From contig NZ_KI912490.1 of assembly GCF_000518765.1 (NCBI RefSeq), positions 364,997 to 428,996 of the forward strand: a DNA stretch of 64,000 bases, in the 5' to 3' direction. This DNA comes from Ruminococcus flavefaciens ATCC 19208 (lineage in GTDB: Bacteria > Bacillota > Clostridia > Oscillospirales > Ruminococcaceae). This document shows positions 52,279-61,380 of the stretch, piece after piece (the first letter of the stretch is position 1; each line of letters opens with the position of its first letter). The position numbers and the translations under genes are program-made. The notes beneath the pieces are model-generated. The model saw nothing but the letters and a program-made list of their open reading frames with translations. It made no database searches and was not told where the DNA came from.

Positions 52279-53241
52279 TTACATATTTGAGAATTCCTCG
52301 TTCTGAGGAAGTTTTGTAGTTGTCGGTTCAGCAGCTGAGGTCTGTTCCTCTGTCTTGTTTTCAGATGTTTCGGCAGATGGCTGTGCGGCTGTAGTTGCAG
52401 GAGCGGAGTTTCCGCCCTTTTGTACAGTATTCTGGCAAAGCCAGTCGCACCAGTTTGAATAATACTTTGCTAAGAAGTGGATTCCGTCGCTTGTACAGTC
52501 GTCGGGAAGTGCGCCGTACTCATTATCGAAGATGCCGTTTGCATTGAGGAAGAATACTTTGTTGTTGTCTGCAAGCTCCGACAGCTTGCTGTTGAGAGCG
52601 TTGATGCGCTCATTGTTGATAATGTCTGTTTCTGCAAAGGAAGCAACGTGGAGATTTGCCTGAATGTAAATGATAGCATCAGGCTGCACCTCTTTGATAC
52701 CATCAACGAGCTTTCTGAAAGCGGAAGCAGTATATTCGATATCGTTGCCGACTTCATTTATACCGAGCATTACGTATATTTTGCCGAACTTTTTGCCGTT
52801 GAGAAACTCCCATATAGTTTTGCCGTTAACAGGTGAGTTATCTATCTGATAAGATGAAAGACCGCGGTGACAGAAATACTGTGCATTTTTCAGAGTTCCG
52901 TAATCGCGTATGCCCTCTGTACGGGAATCGCCTATAAAGAGCGCGTCATCGAAATATTCACGGCCGCTCTCCACGAACTGTACTCCTGTCTGTGCAGGAG
53001 CAGGCTCGGTTGCCTTTTCTGCGTCCGCAGGAGTTGTTTCACCTTCAGATGCGGGCTGAGTAGCTGTATTTGCGTCATCTGCTGACGATGCAGGCTGTGC
53101 TGCGGCAACAGGTGGTTTGACTGCCGGCTTTGGGGATTTAGTTTTACTGTTGTTCCATATCTGCTTATATATGAACGGTGATGCGAACAAGCAGGTAAGA
53201 AGCAGTATTATCGCATATATGCCTTGTCTGAATCTGCTCAA
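52279..53241 (-). CDS. Membrane-anchored SGNH/GDSL hydrolase
   Basis: A 320-residue extracellular protein with one N-terminal transmembrane segment (about 7-24), a Pro/Ala/Thr-rich stalk (about 35-85), and an SGNH domain (about 90-275): block I FIGDSRTEG (Ser), Gly near 128, block III LGINEVGND (Asn), and block V DGIHF (Asp/His). A Thr-rich C-terminal tail follows. Next to an MBOAT gene, it should transfer or remove acetyl groups on a surface polymer. Start is a TTG at 53241, with AAGGAG 8 bases upstream; no in-frame ATG fits the hydrophobic N-terminus. Confidence 0.87.
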   Translation of the reverse strand: MSRFRQGIYAIILLLTCLFASPFIYKQIWNNSKTKSPKPAVKPPVAAAQPASSADDANTATQPASEGETTPADAEKATEPAPAQTGVQFVESGREYFDDALFIGDSRTEGIRDYGTLKNAQYFCHRGLSSYQIDNSPVNGKTIWEFLNGKKFGKIYVMLGINEVGNDIEYTASAFRKLVDGIKEVQPDAIIYIQANLHVASFAETDIINNERINALNSKLSELADNNKVFFLNANGIFDNEYGALPDDCTSDGIHFLAKYYSNWCDWLCQNTVQKGGNSAPATTAAQPSAETSENKTEEQTSAAEPTTTKLPQNEEFSNM

Positions 53242-53253
53242 GATAGTCTCTCC

Positions 53254-54945
53254 TTAAAATCTGAAATACATGAACGGGTCATCGAGTCCCTTATACATAC
53301 AGTAGACAGATGCCCAGAATACTGCAAGAAGGACGATGGCTGTGAAGGGGGAATTCTTCATCTTTCTGTATACCTTCTGAGGAAGAGTTGTTGAGAAGAT
53401 AAAGCCTGCAAGGAAGTATTTCCAGTACATTCCCCAGTATTTAGCGTAGTCCTTGTCCAGTATGGCATAGGTTTTCTGAGGCAGGAACGGAAGAAGTCTC
53501 CTGAAGTAAATGCCCAGCTCATGGAAGTCTGTAATAGCGAAGATAAGCCATGTCAGCGGTATCACTAAGAACATATAGGCATGTCCGAGAGGCTTTATCT
53601 TATTCAGCACCTTGCCTGTCCAGTTCTTTTCGGTCATGATTATTGCAAAGAGAACGAGTCCCCATAAAATGAAGTTCCAGCTTGCACCGTGCCACAGACC
53701 CGTAAACAGCCATACTATAAAGGTATTTCTTATGGTAGCGGCTGCGCCCTTACGGTTTCCTCCGAGAGGGATATATATATATTCCTTGAACCATGTACCG
53801 AGGGTCATGTGCCATCTTCTCCAGAACTCTGTCATAGTGAGGGAGAGATAGGGGTGGTCGAAGTTTCGGGGCAGATTAAAGCCCATTATCTTGCCGAGAC
53901 CTATTGCCATGAGGGAATATCCGCAGAAATCGAAATAGAGCTGGAATGAGTAGGCGAATATGCCAAGCCATGCAAGGCGTGAGGATATGCTCTCGTAGCC
54001 AATGGTTGATATATCGCTCCAGAGACCGCCTATCTGGTTGGCGATGAGGACTTTATAGCCAAGACCTATGGTAAAGGTCTTGAGACCGTCCTCCACCTTG
54101 CGGAACGAGTGCTTTCGCTTCTGAAGCTCCTTTGCAACATGGTCGTATGTAACGATAGGACCTGCGATGAGCTGCGGGAACATGGTGATGTATGCACCGT
54201 AGTTTACAAGCTTCTTCTCAGCCTTTGCCTTTCCGCGGTAAACATCGGCTATATATGATACATTCTGGAAAGTATAGAAGCTTATGCCGATAGGGAGGAT
54301 AATATCCTTTACGGTAAGGCTCTGGTGGAAAATGGCGTTGATATTCTCAGTGCCGAAGGTCCAGTATTTGAAGAATATGAGCCACCAGAAGTTGAAGAGG
54401 ACACCGAATAAAAGCCACAGTTTTTTAGTATGCTTGCTGTGCTCGATGAACTGTCCGACGATGAAGTTGAGAAGTACGGTAAGCAGGAAAAGCAGTATAT
54501 AAACAGGCTTTTTTACGCCGAAGCTGTAGAATACCACGCTTCCTGTAAATATAACAAGATTCTGATACTCTATCCGTGAGGATATCAGGACTTGCCTGAA
54601 CAGTATAGCTACTGCCAGCAGATAGAGTATTATATGCAGCGGTTTAGTATAGCCGAGAGTGTGGAACAGGAAAAAGGCTGCCGCCGCACTGCCGAAGATA
54701 AGCACAACACATCGGAAGCGTTTTTCCGAAGCGGTTTTCGATTCATACAGTATCCAGACCACAGATGCAAGATAAATAAGAATTGGAAGAGGCTTGAACA
54801 GCCTCATTATATAAAACATGACTATTCCGACAATAACAGCGGATATCAATAAAACAGGATTTCTGTATTTTTTTTCAGATGCCGAGTAGGCTATCATAAA
54901 AACAGGAAGGAATATGAAAATAAATTCCAAGCTGCTGAATACCAA
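53254..54945 (-). CDS. MBOAT-family O-acyltransferase (AlgI/PatA-like)
   Basis: A 563-residue membrane protein with about 13-15 hydrophobic segments. The conserved block YIPLGGNRKG and the MBOAT His in FTGLWHGASWNFILWG are present. These proteins pass acyl groups across the membrane to an acetylating partner such as the SGNH protein encoded 12 bases downstream. It is longer than usual AlgI because of an N-terminal helical extension (about 30-150), within which a VFSS-like start pattern seems to be partly repeated. GTG 54954 lies in the ribosome binding site; TTG 54945 gives the canonical N-terminus MVFSSLEFIFIFLP and is preferred. Confidence 0.9.
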   Translation of the reverse strand: MVFSSLEFIFIFLPVFMIAYSASEKKYRNPVLLISAVIVGIVMFYIMRLFKPLPILIYLASVVWILYESKTASEKRFRCVVLIFGSAAAAFFLFHTLGYTKPLHIILYLLAVAILFRQVLISSRIEYQNLVIFTGSVVFYSFGVKKPVYILLFLLTVLLNFIVGQFIEHSKHTKKLWLLFGVLFNFWWLIFFKYWTFGTENINAIFHQSLTVKDIILPIGISFYTFQNVSYIADVYRGKAKAEKKLVNYGAYITMFPQLIAGPIVTYDHVAKELQKRKHSFRKVEDGLKTFTIGLGYKVLIANQIGGLWSDISTIGYESISSRLAWLGIFAYSFQLYFDFCGYSLMAIGLGKIMGFNLPRNFDHPYLSLTMTEFWRRWHMTLGTWFKEYIYIPLGGNRKGAAATIRNTFIVWLFTGLWHGASWNFILWGLVLFAIIMTEKNWTGKVLNKIKPLGHAYMFLVIPLTWLIFAITDFHELGIYFRRLLPFLPQKTYAILDKDYAKYWGMYWKYFLAGFIFSTTLPQKVYRKMKNSPFTAIVLLAVFWASVYCMYKGLDDPFMYFRF

Positions 54946-55044
54946 ATGTACCACCCTTTAGTTAATTCATTTGTTAGAGCTGCTGCTGTTTGTCGCGGCT
55001 GTATAATCTACGAAAAATAGCAATATTTAAACTCATACATTACT

Positions 55045-55073
55045 ATTTTACACGTTTGACGATTAATTGTCAA
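55045..55073 (-). promoter_or_regulatory. Promoter of the MBOAT-SGNH-kinase operon with inverted repeat
   Basis: On minus, TTGACA, 17 bases, TAAAAT. TTGAC-N8-GTCAA (55056-55073) overlaps the -35 box and could be an operator. Confidence 0.6.
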
Positions 55074-55109
55074 TAGCTTTGGAATAATGTAGCAATTTGC
55101 AGTAAACTG

Positions 55110-55435
55110 CCTCTTTTTAGTGATTAGTTATTAGTGATTAATGTAGGGAACGCCGCCCAACAGGCGCCGCGACCCTCTGTCCTACGGACATCTCCCTGTA
55201 CTACAGGGAGTCACCCTCGGCGTTCCGAGCCGTTAGCCGTTAGCTTGTAGGGGAGCCTGCCCTCGGGCTCCCGTTAATTCGTAATGCGTAATTCGTAATG
55301 CGTAATTATGGTGTCCGCTTACGCGGACAAATTAAGAATGATAATTTGTAGGGGCTGCCTTTGGCAGTCCGTGAAATAACGATATCATAGTGATCGGGAG
55401 CCCGAGGGCGGGCTCCCATACAAATTGGATCATTT
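55110..55435 (+). repeat. Dispersed mosaic repeat copy 7
   Basis: Starts with TTAGTGATTAGTTATTAGTG words, then GGGAACGCCGCC, TCCCTGTACTACAGGGA, CGGCGTTCCGAGCCGTTAG, GGGAGCCTGCCCTCGGGCTCCC, a GTGTCCGCTTACGCGGAC palindrome, TGTAGGGGCTGCC-TTTGGCAGTCCG and GGGAGCCCGAGGGCGGGCTCCC. Many words match copy 3. The remaining parts of the 54946-55654 gap hold promoters only. Confidence 0.7.
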
Positions 55436-55579
55436 TTATGTGTTGCGTAGGTCAAAGGCTCTGTGCCGCAATATTTGCCATACAGCAACATACGGTGAGC
55501 GTTATAACTAATATATTGCTGTTGATATTTCTGAAATTTAATCAAACGCACGATTTTTATGATTAATTTTTTTTGTTTG

Positions 55580-55608
55580 TTGACGGCTTCTGCGGTCGGT
55601 GCTATAAT
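55580..55608 (+). promoter_or_regulatory. Promoter of the 55.6-kb lipoprotein gene
   Basis: TTGACG, 17 bases, TATAAT with an upstream TGC. Confidence 0.7.
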
Positions 55609-55654
55609 TGACAACGAATAAAGCCTGATAACAGGTGAAAAAGGAGAAATTTAC

Positions 55655-56398
55655 ATGAAAAAACAGTTTATCGCAGCAGCGCTCATTGCAGCACTGGGAC
55701 TTACAGCCTGCGGCGAAAGCGAAAAGAGCGACAATAAAACAGAAAAGACTACAGGTGCAGCTACAACAGCCGAGATAACAACAGAAGCGGCAACAGAAGC
55801 TGCAACAACAGCTGAAATAACCACAGAAGCAGCAACAGAGGCGGCTGTTCCAACAGAGCTCAGCGACAAATACGTTGACTTTAATAACATGAGTTTTAAG
55901 TATAACGGTCATTTGATGACGCTTGGCGTATCTACATTACAGGATTTCCTTGATGCAGGCTTAGAGCCAAAGGACAATTACGATAAGGTGTGGAAAGAAA
56001 GCTTTTACGGTGATCCGCACGTGGCTGGTTGTGCAATTGAATATTCCGTACCTTTAGGAAATTCTGAAGCATATTGCGATTTATATTTCTGCAATCTTAA
56101 AGAGGAAGGAACACCGATGAAAGACTGTGTTCTCTGTTATATATGCTATGATGGCAGCAAACTTGATAAGAAAAACGGGGAATACTGCAATGGTTTTGAA
56201 TTTGCTTTCCCTTATAATCTTACAGCAGATGAACTTACCGCAAACAGCGGCGAACCGACTTACAAAGAAGGTGAAAATGGATTCTTTTATACAGAAACAT
56301 CAACTGTTTTCACCGACGAGGAAAGAAGCATCGTTTTTAGCTTTGATAACAAAAATGATTGGACAATTACTTGTGTGAATATGACATGGACTCCATGA
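55655..56398 (+). CDS. Lipoprotein with Thr/Ala/Glu-rich linker, unknown function
   Basis: A 247-residue lipoprotein (lipobox LTAC, Cys near 19). Residues about 35-68 are two near-exact copies of a TTAEITTEAATEAA word, a flexible outside stalk. The C-terminal domain (about 75-247) is beta-rich with several Cys residues (YCDLYFCN, CVLCYICYDG). It resembles the small secreted domains common in Ruminococcus, but no family is recognised. AAGGAG precedes the ATG. Confidence 0.78.
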   Translation: MKKQFIAAALIAALGLTACGESEKSDNKTEKTTGAATTAEITTEAATEAATTAEITTEAATEAAVPTELSDKYVDFNNMSFKYNGHLMTLGVSTLQDFLDAGLEPKDNYDKVWKESFYGDPHVAGCAIEYSVPLGNSEAYCDLYFCNLKEEGTPMKDCVLCYICYDGSKLDKKNGEYCNGFEFAFPYNLTADELTANSGEPTYKEGENGFFYTETSTVFTDEERSIVFSFDNKNDWTITCVNMTWTP

Positions 56399-56412
56399 CA
56401 TAATAAAAACAC

Positions 56413-56446
56413 AGCGCAGCAAGGATAATACCTGCTGCGCTTTTTC
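56413..56446 (+). terminator. Terminator of the 55.6-kb lipoprotein gene
   Basis: An 8-bp GC-rich stem (56413-56420 with 56434-56441) followed by five T. Confidence 0.8.
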
Positions 56447-56598
56447 TGTCTGTGGGGGCTCACACTGTGCGCCCGTTAGTTTTTGCGGCTATTTCGGGCG
56501 AACGATGTTCGCCCCTACAAATGGTCATTTGAGGTCTTTTTGAGACTTGCGGACTGCCAAAGGCAGCTCCTACAAGCTAACGGCTAATGGCTAACGGC
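56446..56598 (-). repeat. Dispersed mosaic repeat copy 8
   Basis: Contains GGGCGAACGATGTTCGCCC, the reverse complement of the TGCC-TTTGGCAGTCCG word, and GCTAACGGCTAATGGCTAACGG at the end. Confidence 0.6.
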
Positions 56599-57456
56599 TC
56601 ATTCAATTCCTGCCTGCTGTTTAGCAGCTGTGAGGGTATTTTTCATGAGCATTGCGATAGTCATAGGACCTACGCCGCCGGGTACGGGAGTGATGAAGGA
56701 AGCCTTCTTTTCTGCTGACTCGAACTCAACGTCGCCGCAGAGCTTGCCGTTGTCGAGGCGGTTCATGCCTACGTCGATAACGACTGCGCCTTCCTTAATC
56801 ATATCGCCTGTAACGAAGTTAGCGCGTCCGATAGCTACTACGAGGATATCAGCACCGAGGCATATCTCCTTGAGGTTCTTTGTCTTTGAGTGGCAGATAG
56901 TAACTGTGCCGTTTTTCTGGAGAAGAAGCATTGCCTGCGGCTTGCCTACGATGTTGCTTCTGCCGATAACTACGCACTGCTTGCCTGTGATGTCAGTGCC
57001 TGTGCTCTCGATAAGGCGCATAACGCCTGCGGGAGTACATGGCAGGAATGAGTATTCGCCTATCATTATCTTGCCTACGTTGATAGGGTGGAAAGCGTCA
57101 ACGTCCTTATCGGGTGAGATAGCGTTGATAACTGCCTTTTCGTCGATATGCTTTGGCAGAGGGAGCTGTACAAGTATGCCGTTAACTCTGTCATCGCGGT
57201 TAAGTACATTTACAAGGTCGAGGAGCTGCTCCTGAGTGGTGTTCTCGTCGAGTGCATACTCGTATGACTGGAAGCCTACAGCTTCACAAGCCTTTTTCTT
57301 GTTGTTTACATAGACTCTCGATGCAGGATCGTTTCCAACGATAACTACTGCAAGACCTACCTTGAGTCCTTTTTCTTCTCTGAGCTTTGCTGTTTCGTCA
57401 GCAACCTCCTGCTTTACTGCTGCGGAAACTGCCTTTCCGTCAATTAACTGTGCCAT
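56599..57456 (-). CDS. folD: Bifunctional methylenetetrahydrofolate dehydrogenase/cyclohydrolase
   Basis: A 285-residue FolD, which interconverts 5,10-methylene-, methenyl- and 10-formyl-tetrahydrofolate. The substrate Lys lies in [25 protein letters not shown] and the cofactor block [17 protein letters not shown] are intact, as is [15 protein letters not shown] near the end. The ATG directly follows the lgt stop (TAAATG), with AAGGAGG inside lgt, so translation is coupled. Last gene of the ymfF-ymfH-lgt-folD operon. Confidence 0.96.
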   Translation of the reverse strand: MAQLIDGKAVSAAVKQEVADETAKLREEKGLKVGLAVVIVGNDPASRVYVNNKKKACEAVGFQSYEYALDENTTQEQLLDLVNVLNRDDRVNGILVQLPLPKHIDEKAVINAISPDKDVDAFHPINVGKIMIGEYSFLPCTPAGVMRLIESTGTDITGKQCVVIGRSNIVGKPQAMLLLQKNGTVTICHSKTKNLKEICLGADILVVAIGRANFVTGDMIKEGAVVIDVGMNRLDNGKLCGDVEFESAEKKASFITPVPGGVGPMTIAMLMKNTLTAAKQQAGIE

Positions 57457-58635
57457 TTATTTGTCCTCCTTATGGCTGTCGGACTTTTCGTCCTCATTGT
57501 TATCTTTTATTTCCACGATGTCGTCATCGTCATTGTCGTCTGTGCCGTCATCGGGTTCATCGTCGTCGTCATCGTCCTCGTCATCATCATCGAGTTCGCT
57601 TTCATCGAAATCATCATCATCGTCGTTGAAGATATCGAGATCATCGTCATCGTCAACGCCTATTTTAGCGTCATCACCCTTTATGTTCATTTTCTTTCTG
57701 CGTGATTCCTCGATAAGGCGGTGTGATTCCTCTGTATTTGCGTAAAGCACCATGCTATCGGGATCGCGCTTTCTCTTTGCAAAGAATACTATCTGAAGTA
57801 TTAACGATACAACGAATATTACTGCTGAAAGTGCCTGTGATACGCGGATATTTCCGAGCATAAGGCTGTCGGTGCGGAGTCCCTCAACTATGAAGCGTTC
57901 AGCGCCGTACCATGTAAGGTACATGAGGAAAAGCTGTCCGTCGTACTTTCTGCGCTTTGACCAGAATGCGAAGATAACAAAGCCAAGCAGACACCATAAT
58001 GATTCGTACAGGAAACAAGGGTGTACAGGCTTTTCCCAGAGCATATCCAGACCGTTGTTGTACATATCTCCGCCCATCTGCATACCGTCGCTGATAGTGC
58101 GCTGGATAGTACCGCCTGTCATGCCGAGAAATGAGCTTGTATTTGTTCCGAAAGCCTCCTGATTTACGAAGTTGCCCCAGCGTCCGACACCCTGTCCGAT
58201 AAGGAAGCCGATAACTGTTATATCAAGCATCGGGAGCATCTTGATCTTTCGTATCTTACATATTATAAGTCCTACAAGAAGTGCACCTATGATACCGCCG
58301 TATATGGCAAGTCCGCCGTTTCGGGTATTGACTATGTCTCCCCATTTGCCCTTGTATTCGTCCCAGCGCATGAGCACATAGTACACACGTGCGCCTATGA
58401 TACCGCCGATAACGCCGCCGATTACAGCGTCGATAGCTCTGTCGGCATCGAGTCCGAAACGTTTCATTCTCGGAAGAGCATATACAAGTGCAAGGATAAG
58501 CCCCAATGTGATAAGGATACCGTACCATTGTATCTGTATTCCGCGGATACTGAAGGCTGTGGGATCAATGTGGAATTTCCAGCCCAGCTCGGGGAATTGT
58601 ATTTCGTTTGGTTCTAAGAGTGTTTCTGTTGACAT
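57457..58635 (-). CDS. lgt: Prolipoprotein diacylglyceryl transferase with acidic C-terminal tail
   Basis: A 392-residue membrane enzyme that adds diacylglycerol to the lipobox Cys of prolipoproteins. Seven or so hydrophobic segments, GGLAIYGGIIGALL with the conserved HGG-type region, and the signature GRWGNFVNQEAFG are present. After residue about 305 comes a tail of about 85 residues with long runs of Asp (DDDEDDDDDDEPDD). Normal Lgt proteins end near 270-300, so this is an extra cytoplasmic region. The longest frame starts at 58674; AAAGGAGG 10 bases before ATG 58635 sets the start. Confidence 0.95.
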   Translation of the reverse strand: MSTETLLEPNEIQFPELGWKFHIDPTAFSIRGIQIQWYGILITLGLILALVYALPRMKRFGLDADRAIDAVIGGVIGGIIGARVYYVLMRWDEYKGKWGDIVNTRNGGLAIYGGIIGALLVGLIICKIRKIKMLPMLDITVIGFLIGQGVGRWGNFVNQEAFGTNTSSFLGMTGGTIQRTISDGMQMGGDMYNNGLDMLWEKPVHPCFLYESLWCLLGFVIFAFWSKRRKYDGQLFLMYLTWYGAERFIVEGLRTDSLMLGNIRVSQALSAVIFVVSLILQIVFFAKRKRDPDSMVLYANTEESHRLIEESRRKKMNIKGDDAKIGVDDDDDLDIFNDDDDDFDESELDDDDEDDDDDDEPDDGTDDNDDDDIVEIKDNNEDEKSDSHKEDK

Positions 58636-58640
58636 TAAAA

Positions 58641-59918
58641 TTATGCCTCCTTTTCTATTATAGACAGTACACACCTGTCACGGCGCAGTTCTCTGCGCAT
58701 ATAATCAATAACGTCATCGCTGGTCAGCGCTGACAGCACCTCGATAGCGTCATATGGACCTACATCGTCTATATGAGCATTCAGCATCATGTTTGCGACC
58801 GATTCAACGTTGTTGAGCTCTAAGATCATCATGCCGTATGAGGATTTCTTTATTCTCTGGAAGTCCTTTTCTCTGATGCCTTCGCTTACAAGGCGGTCTA
58901 TTTCTTCAAAGAGGGCTTCTCTTATTATTTCGGGCTTGTCGGACTCGCCCGAGAATATAACTGTAAAATAATTGTCGCCGTAGAATACTTCACCGCCGAA
59001 TGTGGAATTGATTATCTCTTCCTTGAGAAGCCTTTCGCACATAGGCAGTGCAGGGTCTGAGAGCAGAGCAGATGCGGTAGATGCAGCGGCAATATCCTTA
59101 AGGCGTTCAAGACCGTTTTTGGCGGTACATTTATAGCCTAAATGGAAGATGGAAGCGCCTACAGGCTGTTTTTCGCGTATCTCTGGCTTAACTATATCAT
59201 CGGGCTCATCAGGGAATACCGTTTCGAGTCCCTTGTCGGCACAGGGAGAGAGACAGCTGTCACATATCTCAAGTACCTTGTCCGCACTGATGTTTCCTGC
59301 AATGGAAAGTACCATATTATTCAAGTCATAGAAGGTATTATAGCATCTGTACAGCAGATCGGCGTCTATGTGGGATATGCTTTCCACAGTACCTGCAATG
59401 TCGATCTTTACAGGGTGTGAGTGGTACATACCGCTGAGCATATTGAAGAATACCAGCCATTCCGGATTGTCATTGGTCATCTTTATTTCCTGCTCTATGA
59501 TTCCCATTTCCTTGTCAACGTTTTCGTCGGTGAAATAGGGCTTTCTGACAAAATCCAGCAGGATTTTCAGGTTTTCTTCATAGTTCTTTGAACAGCTGAA
59601 TGTATAGCAGGTCTTGTCAAAGGTCGTAAAGGCATTGCAGGAAGCACCTGTTTTGGCGTAAAGCTCAAATACTCCGCAGTCCTCGTTCTCGAAGAGCTTA
59701 TGCTCAAGGAAGTGAGCGATTCCCTCGGGAACAGTCGTATAATCCTTATCTGCGGCAGTCTTGAACATTGTATTCACAGAACCGTATTTTGTGCCGAACA
59801 GGGCTTCTATACTGTTGAATCCCTGCATCTCGCATATATATATATCAAGTCCGCTCTTATGCTTTACGTGTATACAGCTGTCGCCTGTGCGCGGGCTTGT
59901 AATTATTTCCTTGTTCAT
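58641..59918 (-). CDS. M16-family zinc peptidase, YmfH-like
   Basis: A 425-residue pitrilysin-like protein. GIAHFLEHKLF carries the inverted zinc motif HxxEH (HFLEH), with the distal Glu expected in the helix after residue 130 (EMGIIEQEIKMT). It pairs with the next protein upstream, which lacks this motif. Similar pairs in Bacillus (YmfF/YmfH) lie in a conserved operon and are linked by annotation to EF-P modification. AAGGAGG precedes the ATG, which overlaps the ymfF stop (ATGA). Confidence 0.92.
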   Translation of the reverse strand: MNKEIITSPRTGDSCIHVKHKSGLDIYICEMQGFNSIEALFGTKYGSVNTMFKTAADKDYTTVPEGIAHFLEHKLFENEDCGVFELYAKTGASCNAFTTFDKTCYTFSCSKNYEENLKILLDFVRKPYFTDENVDKEMGIIEQEIKMTNDNPEWLVFFNMLSGMYHSHPVKIDIAGTVESISHIDADLLYRCYNTFYDLNNMVLSIAGNISADKVLEICDSCLSPCADKGLETVFPDEPDDIVKPEIREKQPVGASIFHLGYKCTAKNGLERLKDIAAASTASALLSDPALPMCERLLKEEIINSTFGGEVFYGDNYFTVIFSGESDKPEIIREALFEEIDRLVSEGIREKDFQRIKKSSYGMMILELNNVESVANMMLNAHIDDVGPYDAIEVLSALTSDDVIDYMRRELRRDRCVLSIIEKEA

Positions 59919-61183
59919 TGCTCCTGTACCTCCTTGTCAAGCATAAGATATACGGTATCAAGCTTCAGGGAGTTTGCAGCCTCTATGATCTTTTCTTTTG
60001 TGACTGCCTTGAATTTTTCAAAATGTTCTTCGGGAGTTATATACTGCCCGTCGCTGAAACAGTCGAAAAACCAGCTTATATAAGAGGAAGGAGTATCGCC
60101 TATCTGTAATATTGCGTTATCCAGCGCCATAAGAGAGCTTTCGATCTCCTCGTCGGTGATATTGCCCTTTTTTATCTCTTCGAGCTGAGCGAGTATCTCA
60201 TCGCGGGCTTTGTCGATATTACAGCGTTCAATTCCACTGTCCACAAAGAAGGTTCCCTTTGCCGAGATAGAAGTGCTCGTGCAGTAGTAGCAAAGGCTCA
60301 GCTTTTCCCTGACACTGAGGAAAAGCTTTGAAAACGGCATTTCACCGTATATGATGCTGAGCATTTTCAGTGCATATTTATCATCGGAGTCTGTCTTGAA
60401 TGCCAGTACCATTTTGCACTGATTTACGTCAAACTCCTCGGAAACAGTCACAGATTCGGGTTTCAGGGGACTGTGGTTGCGTACACTGGCTTTTCGGGGA
60501 GCTCTTTCTATGTCCTTGAAGCCCTCGGCAAACATTTCTGCGAAGGAGCTGTCCTCATTTGGAGAGACGTAATATACCTCTATCCGTGCAGTTTTCATAA
60601 GCTCATGATAGGCACTGAGGGCGTCCCCGGAAGTCGCCTCTGCGGCAGCTTCGCGGCTTCCGTAGCCTGTACACTCGGCAGGCTCACCTTTGAAGGCGGT
60701 TTTTGCAGCCTGAGATATGGCGTAGCTGCGCTTCTGGTTGAGCTCTCCGTCTATTCTGTCGATAAGGTCCTTTTTTACTATATTGAAGGAATCGGGATCA
60801 AATTCCTTTCCGCTGATATTCGGCTCAAAAATACAGCTTTGCAGCAGCCGGCGCATTTCACCGTTTATATCCTCTCCGTTAAGAGCGTACTTGTTATCGA
60901 GCCATGAAGCTCTCAGCCCAAGTATCTGTGCATCGCCCTTTTTTCTTGCTAAAGAACCAAGTCCTGCGCCGTAAAGCTCCGAAAGCTTTTCACACAGCGA
61001 GGCGTATGTCCTGTATTGGCTGCTGGAAACGGTAAGAATGCTTATTCCGAGGTTATTTACGGCTGCCGTCTTTTCATTAAGCTCTGTAATGAAATAGACC
61101 GCGAGGGAACTGGACTTGAATTTATTGTCAATAATAGCAGTAAATTCGATCTCATTGCCCAACTCGAACCGTTTATATATCAT
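59915..61183 (-). CDS. M16-family peptidase-like protein, YmfF-like, without zinc motif
   Basis: A 422-residue partner of the YmfH-like protein. It has the M16 fold pattern (SLAVYFITELNEKTAAVNNLG near the start, SLCYYCTSTSISAKGTFFVDSGI later) but no HxxEH, so it is probably the non-catalytic half of a two-part M16 peptidase. The first codon of the longest frame is TTG 61186; ATG 61183 after GGAGTG is chosen. It is the first gene of the operon. Confidence 0.9.
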   Translation of the reverse strand: MIYKRFELGNEIEFTAIIDNKFKSSSLAVYFITELNEKTAAVNNLGISILTVSSSQYRTYASLCEKLSELYGAGLGSLARKKGDAQILGLRASWLDNKYALNGEDINGEMRRLLQSCIFEPNISGKEFDPDSFNIVKKDLIDRIDGELNQKRSYAISQAAKTAFKGEPAECTGYGSREAAAEATSGDALSAYHELMKTARIEVYYVSPNEDSSFAEMFAEGFKDIERAPRKASVRNHSPLKPESVTVSEEFDVNQCKMVLAFKTDSDDKYALKMLSIIYGEMPFSKLFLSVREKLSLCYYCTSTSISAKGTFFVDSGIERCNIDKARDEILAQLEEIKKGNITDEEIESSLMALDNAILQIGDTPSSYISWFFDCFSDGQYITPEEHFEKFKAVTKEKIIEAANSLKLDTVYLMLDKEVQEQ

Positions 61184-61220
61184 CAAGCTTACACTCCAAT
61201 CCTAAAAAGCTATACACTAT

Positions 61221-61249
61221 ATTATAACACACTTAAAAATAAAATACCA
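61221..61249 (-). promoter_or_regulatory. Promoter of the ymfF-ymfH-lgt-folD operon
   Basis: On minus, TATAAT with an upstream TGT (extended -10); the -35 (TGGTAT) is weak at 17 bases. Confidence 0.5.
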
Positions 61250-61307
61250 TAGTATTTTTCATTTTTTTCAAATTTTGTTATAACGAACATTATATTGTGG
61301 TAAAATA

Positions 61308-61337
61308 CTTGATTTTTGCGTATGATAAGTGGTATAA
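61308..61337 (+). promoter_or_regulatory. Promoter of the RING-like gene
   Basis: TTGATT, 18 bases, TATAAT with an upstream TGG. Confidence 0.6.
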
Positions 61338-61380
61338 TATAAAAGAGTTAATATATGTATTTATAAAAAGGAGGCAGAGT

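Noticed and set aside
57362..57745. Ser-rich ORF on plus inside lgt/folD
   Set aside because: Antisense of the poly-Asp tail of Lgt; no ribosome binding site or family match.
61297..61380. N-terminal extension of the RING-like protein
   Set aside because: The extension covers the -35 and -10 boxes, and AAGGAGG sits right before ATG 61381.
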